A stretch of DNA of 64,000 nt from Micromonospora sp. 15K316 (lineage in GTDB: Bacteria > Actinomycetota > Actinomycetes > Mycobacteriales > Micromonosporaceae): contig NZ_SMKG01000008.1 in the NCBI RefSeq assembly GCF_004348525.1, positions 1 to 64,000 on the forward strand. Direction: 5' to 3'. Below are positions 23,197 to 30,860 of the stretch, piece by piece. Position 1 is the first letter of the stretch; the number at the start of each line of letters is the position of its first letter. The notes under the pieces are model-generated. The model was not told the DNA's origin. It saw only the letters and a program-made list of their open reading frames with translations, and did not search any database. The position numbers and the translations under genes were made by a program.

Positions 23197-23412
23197 ATCG
23201 CGATCTTGTCAGCTCGCGACGCGGCTCCACCTGGCCCTCCATTCCGCAAGATCGATCCGGCGGTATCCACCGGCACCGCTCGGCGATTATTGCTCAATCC
23301 CGACTTCTCTGACCAATCCCGCGCCGTCAGCGCGCCCTAATCGCCCTTTCAAACAGCGCGATCCGCTATTTTCCGGCCGAAACCGCGACGGCAACCGGCC
23401 GAGAAACCAGAG

Positions 23413-23428
23413 GTAGGGCCAGCCCTAC
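23413..23428. promoter_or_regulatory. Candidate response-regulator operator
   Basis: Perfect palindrome GTAGGGC-CA-GCCCTAC, about 60 bp before the kinase ATG, with a further GGGCTAC half-site about 20 bp downstream. Likely an autoregulatory site of the adjacent NarL-type regulator; this is inference from position and symmetry. Confidence 0.5.
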
Positions 23429-23486
23429 GGCGCAGAGGACGGGCTACGGGATGGGCCCGGGACGTCGTACTGCCTAGCCTTTTGGC

Positions 23487-24785
23487 ATGACCACCGTCAC
23501 TGTGCCCGCCCACCAGTCGAAACTGGCGCCGACCGTCACCCGCCAACTTCTGCACGACTCCGGCTACGTGCTGCTCGGGCTCCCGTTGGCGCTGGCCAGT
23601 TTCGTCGTGCTGCTGGCCGGCACGGTGCTCGGCATCGGTCTGATGGTGACGGTGATCGGCCTGCCCGTCCTCGCCGGAACCCTCTACGCCGCCCGGGGCC
23701 TGGCCGACATCGAACGGCTCCGACTGCCCTCCGTGCTGCACCAGCCCCGCATCCGCCCCCACTACCGGGTGGCGGAGCCCGGCGCCAGCGCCTGGCGGCG
23801 GATCTTCGTACCGATCGCCGACGCCCAGTCCTGGCTCGACCTGGCGCACGGCATCTTCAAGCTGATCGTCGCGGTGGGCACGTTCGTGGTGACCGTGGTC
23901 TGGTGGGCGGGGGCCGTCGGCGGCGCGCTCTACTGGGCGTACGACTGGGCGCTGCCACACCCACCGGACGAGACCGACCTGGCCGACCTGCTCGGCCTCG
24001 GGGGCTCCACCGCCACCCGGGTCGGCCTCTACACCGCGATCGGCGCCTTCTTCCTCATCACCCTCCCGATCGTGGTCCGCGGCTGCGCCCTGCTCCAGGC
24101 GAGCTTCTGCCGGGCGATGCTCACCGGGGTCGCCGAGATGCGCGACCGGATCATCGTGCTCGAGGAGCAGAAGCGGGCCGCCGCCTCCGCCGAGGCGACC
24201 GCCCTGCGCCGGCTCGAACGGGACATCCACGACGGCCCCCAGCAGCGGCTGGTCCGGTTGGCGATGGATCTCAGCCGGGCCCGGCAGCAGCTCGCCTCCG
24301 ACCCGGAGGCGGCCGGGCGGACCCTGGACGAGGCCGTCGCGCAGACCCGGGACACGCTGGCCGAGCTGCGCTCCCTCTCCCGGGGCATCGCGCCGCCGAT
24401 CCTGGTCGACCGCGGCCTGCCCAGCGCGCTGGCCGCGCTCGCCGGACGCGGGCTGATCCCGATCGAGCTGCGGGTCGACCCGGAGCTCGGCGTACCGGCC
24501 GGTCGGCTCGACCCGGCGCTGGAGAACACGGCCTACTTCGTGGTGGCCGAGGCGCTCACCAACGTGGCGAAGCACAGCCGGGCGACCGAGTGCCAGGTGA
24601 GCGTCGAGAGGTCGGATCGGCGGCTCACGGTGAGCGTGGGCGACGACGGCCAGGGCGGGGCGCACGTGGCGAAGGGGCACGGGCTGGCGGGCATCGCCGA
24701 CCGGGTCCGCGCCGCGGGGGGCGAGCTGACCGTCGTCAGCCCGCCCGGCGGGCCCACCGAGATCCGCGCCGACCTGCCGTTGTGA
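23487..24785 (+). CDS. Membrane sensor histidine kinase (HisKA_3, putative sensor domain)
   Basis: 432 residues. The N-terminal sensor region has two clusters of hydrophobic helices (about 25-75 and 120-205) of the actinobacterial putative sensor type. Then come a HisKA_3 dimerisation region with phospho-acceptor His248 (RLERDIHDGPQQRL) and an HATPase domain (NTAYFVVAEALTNVAKHS, HGLAGIADRVRAAGG). It should phosphorylate the regulator encoded 7 nt downstream. Signal unknown, probably membrane or envelope stress. Confidence 0.92.
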   Translation: MTTVTVPAHQSKLAPTVTRQLLHDSGYVLLGLPLALASFVVLLAGTVLGIGLMVTVIGLPVLAGTLYAARGLADIERLRLPSVLHQPRIRPHYRVAEPGASAWRRIFVPIADAQSWLDLAHGIFKLIVAVGTFVVTVVWWAGAVGGALYWAYDWALPHPPDETDLADLLGLGGSTATRVGLYTAIGAFFLITLPIVVRGCALLQASFCRAMLTGVAEMRDRIIVLEEQKRAAASAEATALRRLERDIHDGPQQRLVRLAMDLSRARQQLASDPEAAGRTLDEAVAQTRDTLAELRSLSRGIAPPILVDRGLPSALAALAGRGLIPIELRVDPELGVPAGRLDPALENTAYFVVAEALTNVAKHSRATECQVSVERSDRRLTVSVGDDGQGGAHVAKGHGLAGIADRVRAAGGELTVVSPPGGPTEIRADLPL

Positions 24786-24792
24786 GGTCGAC

Positions 24793-25467
24793 GTGATAGA
24801 CAACACCACCATGCGAGTGGTGATCGCCGACGACGCCGTGCTGCTCCGGGAGGGGCTGGTGCGGCTGCTGACCGAGACCGGGCACGAGGTCGTGGCCGTC
24901 GTGGGTGACGGTGACGCGCTGGTCGAGGCGGTGGTGGCGCACCGGCCGGACGTGTCGATCGTCGACGTGCGGATGCCGCCGACGCACACCGACGAGGGGT
25001 TGCGGGCGGCGGTGCAGGCCCGCCAACTGGTGCCACGCAGCCCCGTCCTGGTCCTCTCCCAGTACGTCGAGGTGTCGTACGCCGACGATCTGCTGGCCAC
25101 CACCGGCGGCGCCGGCGGCGGCGGGATCGGCTACCTGCTGAAGGACCGGGTGGCCGCGATCGACGAGTTCCTGGACGGGCTGCGGAGGGTCGCGGCCGGC
25201 GGCACGGTGCTCGACCCGGAGGTGGTCGGTCAGCTCTTCGCCCGGCGCCGCCGCGACGACCCGCTGCGCGAGCTGACCCCGCGCGAGCGGGAGGTGCTCG
25301 GGCTGATGGCCGAGGGGCGCTCCAACACGGCGATCGCGCGTGCCCTGGTGGTGAGTGACGGGGCGGTGGAGAAGCATGTGCGCAACATCTTCACCAAGCT
25401 CAACCTCCCACCCGACACCGAGCAGCACCGCCGGGTCCTGGCGGTGCTGGCCTACCTGCGCAACTGA
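24793..25467 (+). CDS. NarL/FixJ-family response regulator
   Basis: 224 residues: receiver domain with phospho-acceptor Asp58 (SIVDVRMPP) and a C-terminal LuxR HTH (LTPREREVLGLMAEGRSNTAIARALVV, shown only in part by its key residues). GTG at 24793 follows GAGGT; an internal ATG six codons later lacks a site. It forms an operon with the kinase. Its stop is 3 nt from the stop of the convergent HAD gene, so the two transcripts must overlap. Confidence 0.92.
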   Translation: MIDNTTMRVVIADDAVLLREGLVRLLTETGHEVVAVVGDGDALVEAVVAHRPDVSIVDVRMPPTHTDEGLRAAVQARQLVPRSPVLVLSQYVEVSYADDLLATTGGAGGGGIGYLLKDRVAAIDEFLDGLRRVAAGGTVLDPEVVGQLFARRRRDDPLRELTPREREVLGLMAEGRSNTAIARALVVSDGAVEKHVRNIFTKLNLPPDTEQHRRVLAVLAYLRN

Positions 25468-25470
25468 GAG

Positions 25471-26121
25471 TCAGAACAGGGACCGGGCGAGCTGCACGGC
25501 CTCGGTCAGCGTGTCGGCCACCGGGTGGCCGGAGGCGCGCAGCCGACCCGGGTCGGTGAAGCCACCGGTGTAGAGCACGGCGCGACCGCCCACCGCGCCG
25601 GCGGCGTCCGCGTCGTCGAGCGAGTCACCGATCAGCACCGCCGAGCGCCCGTCGACGCCCAGCTCGGCGAGGTGTTTCTGGAGCGACTCCGCCTTGCGGT
25701 CGCCACCGGTCCCGCCGCGCAGACCGTCCACCCGCAGGAAGTCGCCGGTCAGCCCGAACCGGTGCACGGTCGGCACCAGCTCGTCGTGGAACCACATGGA
25801 GAGCAGCGACTGCCCGTCGGGCCACGTCCGCATCGCGGTCCGCGCGTCGGCGGCCAGCTCGCAGGTGGTGAGCCCGCTGCGGTACGCCTCGTGGAAGATC
25901 CGGTCCAGCCGGCCGAACTCCTCGTCGTCGACGGCCTGACCGAGCACGTCGGCGTAGTACTCGGCGACCGGCCGGCGGAACCGCACCCGGTGCTGGTCGG
26001 CGGTCACGGTCGGGCCACCGACGCTGGCGAACGCGACGTTGGTGGCGTCGATCACCAGGCTGAGGTCGTTGAGCAGGGTGCCGTTCCAGTCCCAGACCAG
26101 GTGGGGGCGTGCAGGGGTCAT
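25471..26121 (-). CDS. HAD-superfamily hydrolase (Gph-like)
   Basis: 216 residues. Motif I is VWDWNGTLLND (nucleophile Asp plus Asn in the second position, as in some phosphoglycolate-phosphatase relatives); motif II/III is around RKAESLQKH; motif IV is LIGDSLDDADAA. Cap inserted between I and II. A small-molecule phosphatase is likely; substrate unknown. Same direction as the glutaredoxin and ligase genes upstream, 25 nt after the former. Confidence 0.85.
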   Translation of the reverse strand: MTPARPHLVWDWNGTLLNDLSLVIDATNVAFASVGGPTVTADQHRVRFRRPVAEYYADVLGQAVDDEEFGRLDRIFHEAYRSGLTTCELAADARTAMRTWPDGQSLLSMWFHDELVPTVHRFGLTGDFLRVDGLRGGTGGDRKAESLQKHLAELGVDGRSAVLIGDSLDDADAAGAVGGRAVLYTGGFTDPGRLRASGHPVADTLTEAVQLARSLF

Positions 26122-26146
26122 GTCGCCGAAGGCTACCCGGCGGCGT

Positions 26147-26401
26147 TCACAGCTGGGGGGTGGTGAGGTCCCGCAGCAGCCGCTCCTCCTCCACCCGCCA
26201 GTAGCCGTGCTCCTTGCCGTCGAGCAGCACCACCGGCAGGCGGTCGCCGTAGTCGCGCTCCAGCTCCAGGTCGGCGGTCACGTCCCACTCGACCCACCGG
26301 TCGCCGGTGACCGCGACCACCCGTTCCAACGCGGCGCGCGCCTCCTCGCAGAGGTGGCAGTCGGGCCGGGTGATCAGGGTGAGCCGGGCGTCACTGGACA
26401 T
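26147..26401 (-). CDS. Glutaredoxin-like protein
   Basis: 84 residues with a thioredoxin fold signature: LTLITRPDCHLCEEARAAL (active site CHLC), cis-Pro region LPVVLLDGKEHG. It resembles the small glutaredoxin-like protein next to hemA in mycobacteria (Rv0508 as I recall), where mycothiol rather than glutathione is the thiol. ATG at 26401 overlaps the end of the upstream ligase by 11 nt. Confidence 0.88.
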   Translation of the reverse strand: MSSDARLTLITRPDCHLCEEARAALERVVAVTGDRWVEWDVTADLELERDYGDRLPVVLLDGKEHGYWRVEEERLLRDLTTPQL

Positions 26402-28076
26402 CGGGCACCTCCGTGCGCGGGTCGGCCGGAACCGACGGGTCGTCGACCGGCGCCGCCGGGGACGGCACCGGGGCGGGCGTGGCGGTCGCCGGGCGGAGCT
26501 GGGTCTTACGGACCTTACCGATCACCGAGTGCGGCAGGGTGTCGACGAACTCGATGCCGGTCGGGCACTTGAACCGGGCCAGGTTCCGTGCGCAGTGGTC
26601 GCGCAGCTCCGCCGCGGTCACCGGGTCACCGGGTGCCCGCACCACGTACGCCCGGACAGTCTCACCCGTCCGCGGGTGCGGCACACCCAGTACCGCCGAC
26701 TCGACCACCCCCGGGTGCCCGTCGAGCACCGACTCCACCTCGTGCGGGTAGACGTTGAAGCCGTTGACCAGGATCAGCTCGCCGAGCCGGTCGACCAGGA
26801 AGAGGTCGCCGTCCTCGTCGGCGTACGCGACGTCGCCGGTGGGCCACCAGCCGGCCGCGTCCGGGCCGCCCCGGCCGTCCGGCCAGTAGCCGGCGAAGAG
26901 GTTGGGGCCCCGGACGACGATCTGGCCGGGATCGGTGCCCGGCGCGGCGTCGGAGAGGTCCGGCCCGTCGGAGTCGTCGTCCGGCGCGGCCACCCCGTCA
27001 CGCCACAGATCGGTACCGTCGGCGCCGACCAGGCGCAGCTCGACGCCGGGCAGCGGCCGGCCGATCGAGCGGGCCTTGGGACGGTGACCGACCAGGGTGG
27101 AGGTGAGCACCGGAGCGGTCTCGGTGAGGCCGTACCCGACGTGCACCGGGCGGCCGGCGGCGGAGGTGAAACGGGCCGCCACGGCCGGCTCCAGCGGCGC
27201 CGCGCCGCAGACCACCAGCCGGACCGACGCCATCGCCGCGGCGAGCGCGCCGGCGTCCGCCGTGGACCAGGCCAGCACCATCGACGGTACGCCGACCAGC
27301 ACGGTGACCCGGTGCCGGGCGATCTCGGCGAGCGCGACGTCCGGGCCGAGGTCGTCGACCAGCACACCCGTCGCGCCGTGCTGGATCACCGCGCCGAGCC
27401 CCGAGTTGAGCCCGTACGCGTGGAACAGCGGCAGCGCCAGCAGCACGGTGTCCTGCGGCCCGATCACCGGTGGCTCGATGCGGCTCACCTGTTCGACGTT
27501 GGCCGAGAGCGCGCCGTGCGACAGCATCGCCCCCTTGGGCCGCCCCTCGGTGCCGGAGGTGTAGAGCAGTACGGCGAGATCGTCCGCACCGCGGGCCGGG
27601 AGGTCGACGGCGTGCTCGCCGTGGTCGGCCGGCGGCCCGGCGTGCACCGCGGTGAGCGCCGGCAGCTCCCCGCCGTACGGGGCGACGAGGTCACGGACCC
27701 GCTCGGTGGCGATGAGCGCCGCCGCGCCGGAGTCGGCGAGCACGTGCCGCAGCTCCGGTGCGGTGAACTCGGCGTTGACGGGCACCGCGACGAGCCCGGC
27801 GCGCAGGACTCCCAGGTAGCTGGTGACGAAGTCCGGCGTGTTGGGCAGGGCGATGGCGACTCGCGCCGGCCGCCCGTCCGGGTCCGGTGTGGTCGCGGTG
27901 GCGAGCGCGCGGGCCACCGCGGTCACCGAGGCGTCCAGTTCGGACCAGCTGATCGTCCGGTCCCGCCAGTGCAGGGCGGGCCGGTCGCCGTGCGCGACGG
28001 CCGCCCGGCGTACCCGGTCGGCGAGGTTCGGGGCGGTTCCGCTCGCTGCGTCCTGCACGGTGGCTGAGTCTCGCAC
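26391..28076 (-). CDS. AMP-dependent acyl-CoA synthetase/ligase
   Basis: About 561 residues. Adenylate-forming motifs in order: LLYTSGTEGRPKGAML (phosphate loop), VGYGLTETAP, TGDVAY, GELILVNGFNVYPHEVE hinge and a C-terminal IGKVRKTQ catalytic lysine. Activates a carboxylate, probably a medium/long-chain fatty acid, to its CoA ester. The start is uncertain: GTG at 28076 or 28058, both without a clear ribosome site; the longer frame runs into the intergenic region. It overlaps the glutaredoxin gene, suggesting co-transcription. Confidence 0.9.
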   Translation of the reverse strand: MRDSATVQDAASGTAPNLADRVRRAAVAHGDRPALHWRDRTISWSELDASVTAVARALATATTPDPDGRPARVAIALPNTPDFVTSYLGVLRAGLVAVPVNAEFTAPELRHVLADSGAAALIATERVRDLVAPYGGELPALTAVHAGPPADHGEHAVDLPARGADDLAVLLYTSGTEGRPKGAMLSHGALSANVEQVSRIEPPVIGPQDTVLLALPLFHAYGLNSGLGAVIQHGATGVLVDDLGPDVALAEIARHRVTVLVGVPSMVLAWSTADAGALAAAMASVRLVVCGAAPLEPAVAARFTSAAGRPVHVGYGLTETAPVLTSTLVGHRPKARSIGRPLPGVELRLVGADGTDLWRDGVAAPDDDSDGPDLSDAAPGTDPGQIVVRGPNLFAGYWPDGRGGPDAAGWWPTGDVAYADEDGDLFLVDRLGELILVNGFNVYPHEVESVLDGHPGVVESAVLGVPHPRTGETVRAYVVRAPGDPVTAAELRDHCARNLARFKCPTGIEFVDTLPHSVIGKVRKTQLRPATATPAPVPSPAAPVDDPSVPADPRTEVPDVQ

Positions 28077-28494
28077 AGCGGTCGGCCGGCGGCCATGCCC
28101 CGCACGTGCGCGCCCGGATTCCGTCGTCGACGGTGGCGGTCCCGTCCACGGGACAGGATGCTGTGCCGCGCGTGATCCAACTGCGTCCCGTCGGCGGGAC
28201 ACCACGACACGCCATCGCGATCCCCCGCGTGGTCTGTCAGCTAGCCGACCGACACGCCCGAGCGAAGCCCGACCTGACCGCGCTGACCTGGGCTTCCACT
28301 CCGGACCACCGGAACCGGCCAAAGTCAACCGCACACGACGGACAACCGGTCCGCCATCGGTGCGACACGGCGGGAAATACTTCGGCCCTGTGTAACGGAC
28401 TTGCCACGCGCGGGTGACGTTGGCCCCTATCATCACTCGGGTCGGCTCACCCCATTTGCCGTGAGTCGACACCCCTCAGCCCGAGGAGGCCCCC
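28077..28494. other. Divergent intergenic region, ligase / bldN-like operon
   Basis: 418 bp. Less GC-rich than its surroundings near 28300-28460. Contains the inverted repeat at 28441-28470 and the ribosome site GAGGAGG at about 28483-28489. No clear sigma-70 -35/-10 pair is visible for the plus strand. Confidence 0.45.
28441..28470. promoter_or_regulatory. Inverted repeat upstream of bldN-like genes
   Basis: GTCGGCTCAC and GTGAGTCGAC, 9 of 10 positions complementary, separated by 10 nt. Centred about 40 nt before the small coupled ORF. It could be an operator or an mRNA hairpin near the ribosome site. Confidence 0.45.
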
Positions 28495-28647
28495 GTGCCC
28501 GTCAGCGCATTGGACCAGCACCTCAAGGGGAACTGCCGCCCGTCGGCACACCCCGCAACCGCCGTGCCCGCCGGTGGCTCGTCCACCGGTGGCCGGGCGG
28601 TACGACCGGCACGGCCGCTGGCCGGCGGGACGGGGGGCGCGCGATGA
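28495..28647 (+). CDS. Small 50-codon ORF coupled to the bldN-like sigma gene
   Basis: 50 residues (PVSALDQHLKGN near the N-terminus, then Pro/Ala/Gly/Arg-rich), not a recognised family. Support: a strong GAGGAGG ribosome site about 6 nt before GTG, and a stop that overlaps the sigma factor ATG (ATGA). Near its end it contains G-GGG-GGC in the zero frame (28632-28638), a -1 slippery-site pattern; slippage there, or one more G, would join it in frame to the sigma protein. It could be a real leader peptide, the true sigma N-terminus, or an artefact of a homopolymer base-call. Confidence 0.5.
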   Translation: MPVSALDQHLKGNCRPSAHPATAVPAGGSSTGGRAVRPARPLAGGTGGAR

Positions 28648-29606
28648 GCACCTTCGGCTACACGGAACGCCCGGTCGGCCTGACCGGCCCGACCCCGCGC
28701 AGCGCCGTCAACGAGCGCACCGCGAGGCAGGGCGGCCACGACGACGGCGCGGCGCTCGCCGTCCAGGGTGAGGGCACCGCCAAACGGCTGCGTAACCGGC
28801 CGCACAACGAGCCGCCGCCCCGGCCGACCCCGCCCGGCGCGAACGCCAAGCCGCCCAACACCCGGGTCGTGGCGCCACCGCAGCGCGGCATGCCGGCGCA
28901 GAGCCGCCGCGTCGACGACGCTCCCGCGGTGGCCGACCCGTCCGCAAGCGAGACCGCCGTGCTGCCCGCCGTGCCGGCCACCACCGCGCCCTCCGGCACC
29001 GGCAGCGCCACCGGCTTCCCGAGCCGCCCCGACCCGTCCGACCCGGCGACCGAGGTGTGGGCGCTGGTCGAGCGGGCGCAGGCCGGCGAGTCCGAGGCGT
29101 TCGGCCTCATCTACGACCGGTACGTCGACACGGTCTTCCGCTTCGTCTACTTCCGGGTCGGCAACCGGCAGCTCGCCGAGGACCTGACCTCCGACACCTT
29201 CCTGCGCGCCCTCAAGCGGATCGGCAGCTTCACCTGGCAGGGCCGGGACCTGGGCGCCTGGCTGGTCACCATCGCCCGCAACCTCGTCGCCGACCACTTC
29301 AAGTCCGGTCGCTACCGGCTGGAGGTCACCACCGGCGACGTGCTCGACGCCGACCGCGAGGACCGCGGCCCGGAGGGGAGCCCGGAGGCGGCGGTGGTGG
29401 AACACATCACGAACGTCGCCCTGCTCAGCGCGGTCAAGCAGCTCAATCCGGAGCAGCAGGAGTGCATCGTGCTCCGCTTCCTCCAGGGCTTCTCGGTGGC
29501 GGAGACGGCTCGTGCGATGGGCAAGAACGAGGGCGCGATCAAGGCGTTGCAGTACCGCGCCGTCCGCGCCCTGGCCCGTCTGCTGCCCGACGGCTTCCAA
29601 CCGTAG
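28644..29606 (+). CDS. bldN: BldN-type ECF RNA polymerase sigma factor
   Basis: 320 residues from ATG at 28644. The first ~135 residues are a low-complexity extension like the pro-sequence of Streptomyces BldN; then sigma-2 (AFGLIYDRYVDTVFRFVYFRVG, DLTSDTFLRALKRIG, TWQGRDLGAWLVTIARNLVADHF, cited in parts) and sigma-4 (LNPEQQECIVLRF, VAETARAMGKNEGAIK). The sigma-2/4 core is very close to BldN, which directs aerial development genes in Streptomyces. The neighbouring rsbN-like gene and nearby rex-hem operon match the Streptomyces context. Its start is coupled to the small ORF at 28495, so the true N-terminus is open. Confidence 0.88.
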   Translation: MSTFGYTERPVGLTGPTPRSAVNERTARQGGHDDGAALAVQGEGTAKRLRNRPHNEPPPRPTPPGANAKPPNTRVVAPPQRGMPAQSRRVDDAPAVADPSASETAVLPAVPATTAPSGTGSATGFPSRPDPSDPATEVWALVERAQAGESEAFGLIYDRYVDTVFRFVYFRVGNRQLAEDLTSDTFLRALKRIGSFTWQGRDLGAWLVTIARNLVADHFKSGRYRLEVTTGDVLDADREDRGPEGSPEAAVVEHITNVALLSAVKQLNPEQQECIVLRFLQGFSVAETARAMGKNEGAIKALQYRAVRALARLLPDGFQP

Positions 29607-29623
29607 TCATCTCCGGGGCCGGC

Positions 29624-29648
29624 GCTGCACGATCTTCGATCGCGCAGC
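29624..29648 (+). terminator. Hairpin after bldN-like gene
   Basis: GCTGCACGATC pairs with GATCGCGCAGC around a TTC loop (one A/C mismatch), 17 nt after the sigma stop. Suggests the rsbN-like gene is at least partly transcribed from its own promoter. Confidence 0.5.
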
Positions 29649-29708
29649 TCAGAGGCCGTTTCACGAGGTGATCCCGATCACTTTCTGTGATTTCCGCCCC
29701 GCCGGGCC

Positions 29709-29737
29709 CGTAACCCGTGCCCGGCGCGCTCCGTTTC
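29709..29737 (+). promoter_or_regulatory. Candidate sigma-BldN promoter before rsbN-like gene
   Basis: CGTAAC, 17-nt spacer, CGTTTC. The -35 equals the element I recall for sigma-BldN promoters (CGTAAC with a CGTTGA-like -10); the -10 matches 4 of 6. In Streptomyces rsbN is itself a BldN target, so the position makes sense. It implies a leader of about 150 nt. Confidence 0.45.
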
Positions 29738-29893
29738 TCCGGGTGCGACCGGTGGTTGCCCCGGTATCCCCCCGGGCCCCGGAGGTCGGCGGGCACACCC
29801 TGCCCACGACCTCATCTCGCGGTGTCACGTCGCCGCCGGTCGTCGGCCATACGGCGGCCGACCGGCCGTGACCAGCGAGAGGAGGTGCCCGCG

Positions 29894-30775
29894 GTGGACA
29901 ACATCCTCTTCTCCCGCCGGCGCGCCGAGCGCTTCGCCCAGCTTCTCGACGAGGCCAACGGCGGCCGTAGGCATCATGTCCGGTCCCGGGTCGACGACGA
30001 GCTCGCCCCACTCGTGGCCGTGGGGCAGCGGATCGTCGCCGAGCGCCCCGCGGTGGAGGTGGATCCGGAGTTCCGCACGGGTCTGCGCGCCATGCTGCTG
30101 GCCACCGCCGAGCGCGAAGGGCTCGGCACACCGGCCGCCGCGACGGCCGACGCGGGCGACCAGCGCGCCACGGCGGGCACCCGGAACTCCCTGCTGCCCG
30201 CGGTCACGGCACGCCGGGCCCGCGCCCGGGGCGCCATCCTGATCGGCGTGGCCGCCGGGGCGATCGCCGTCTCCGGCATCTCGGCCGCCAGCGAGAACGC
30301 GATGCCGGGCGACGCGCTGTACGGCATGAAGCGCGGGACCGAGCGGGCCCAACTCGCCCTGGCCAGTTCCGACGTCAGCCGGGGCCAGCTCTTCCTCGAC
30401 TTCGCCCGCACCCGGCTCGCCGAGGCGGCCGAACTGCGTGGCGACCACGCCGGCTTCAGCGCCGTCCTCGACGACATGGACGCCGACACCCGCCAGGGCG
30501 TACGGCTGTTGACCGGCGCGGCCGTGCAGCGCGCCGACGCGGCGAGCCTGGACGCGGTGAACACCTTCGTGGCCGGGCAGCGGCGCGCGGTCGGCGACCT
30601 GCTCGACGGCGCCAACCGGACCGACCGGGAGCGCACCCGCGAATCGCTGGCGCTGCTCGACGCGGCCCGTGAGCGCTCCGACGCGCTGCGTACGGCGCTC
30701 GGCTGCGGCCTTCCCGCGCCGGTGGCCAGCGACAGCCTCGGCCCGGCCCCCGACACCTGCCCCGCCGACCGCTGA
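29894..30775 (+). CDS. RsbN-like membrane anti-sigma factor (DUF5667)
   Basis: 293 residues. N-terminal cytoplasmic segment (FSRRRAERFAQLLDEANGG), one transmembrane helix at about 114-136 (GAILIGVAAGAIAVSG) and an extracytoplasmic helical DUF5667 domain (ALYGMKRGTERAQLAL). The layout and position directly after a bldN-like gene fit RsbN, the anti-sigma factor that holds sigma-BldN. Sequence similarity to RsbN itself was not tested, so the pairing is inference. GTG at 29894 follows GGAGGT at 7 nt. Confidence 0.78.
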   Translation: MDNILFSRRRAERFAQLLDEANGGRRHHVRSRVDDELAPLVAVGQRIVAERPAVEVDPEFRTGLRAMLLATAEREGLGTPAAATADAGDQRATAGTRNSLLPAVTARRARARGAILIGVAAGAIAVSGISAASENAMPGDALYGMKRGTERAQLALASSDVSRGQLFLDFARTRLAEAAELRGDHAGFSAVLDDMDADTRQGVRLLTGAAVQRADAASLDAVNTFVAGQRRAVGDLLDGANRTDRERTRESLALLDAARERSDALRTALGCGLPAPVASDSLGPAPDTCPADR

Positions 30776-30860
30776 CCGGCGGGCACCGCCGGATTCCCGC
30801 CCGCCGCTCCCGGTCCGGCTACGCTCGCTGGGGGTTCACCGGTCCAGGGAGGGAGGTCGC

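Larger units (their letters stand above)
23060..23486. other. Divergent intergenic region, rex operon / sensor kinase
   Basis: 427 bp with no supported ORF. Holds the rex promoter and Rex operator (23168-23196), an AT-richer stretch near 23280-23375 and a 16-bp palindrome at 23413-23428 near the sensor kinase start. Confidence 0.6.

Noticed and set aside
23280..23420. AT-richer stretch before the kinase as a horizontally acquired remnant
   Set aside because: No ORF, no terminal repeats and no mobile-element signs; ordinary promoter DNA is enough.
28441..28470. BldD box upstream of the bldN-like gene
   Set aside because: The TCAC and GTGA half-sites are present, but their separation (10 nt) does not fit the close BldD palindrome as I recall it; kept only as an unassigned inverted repeat.
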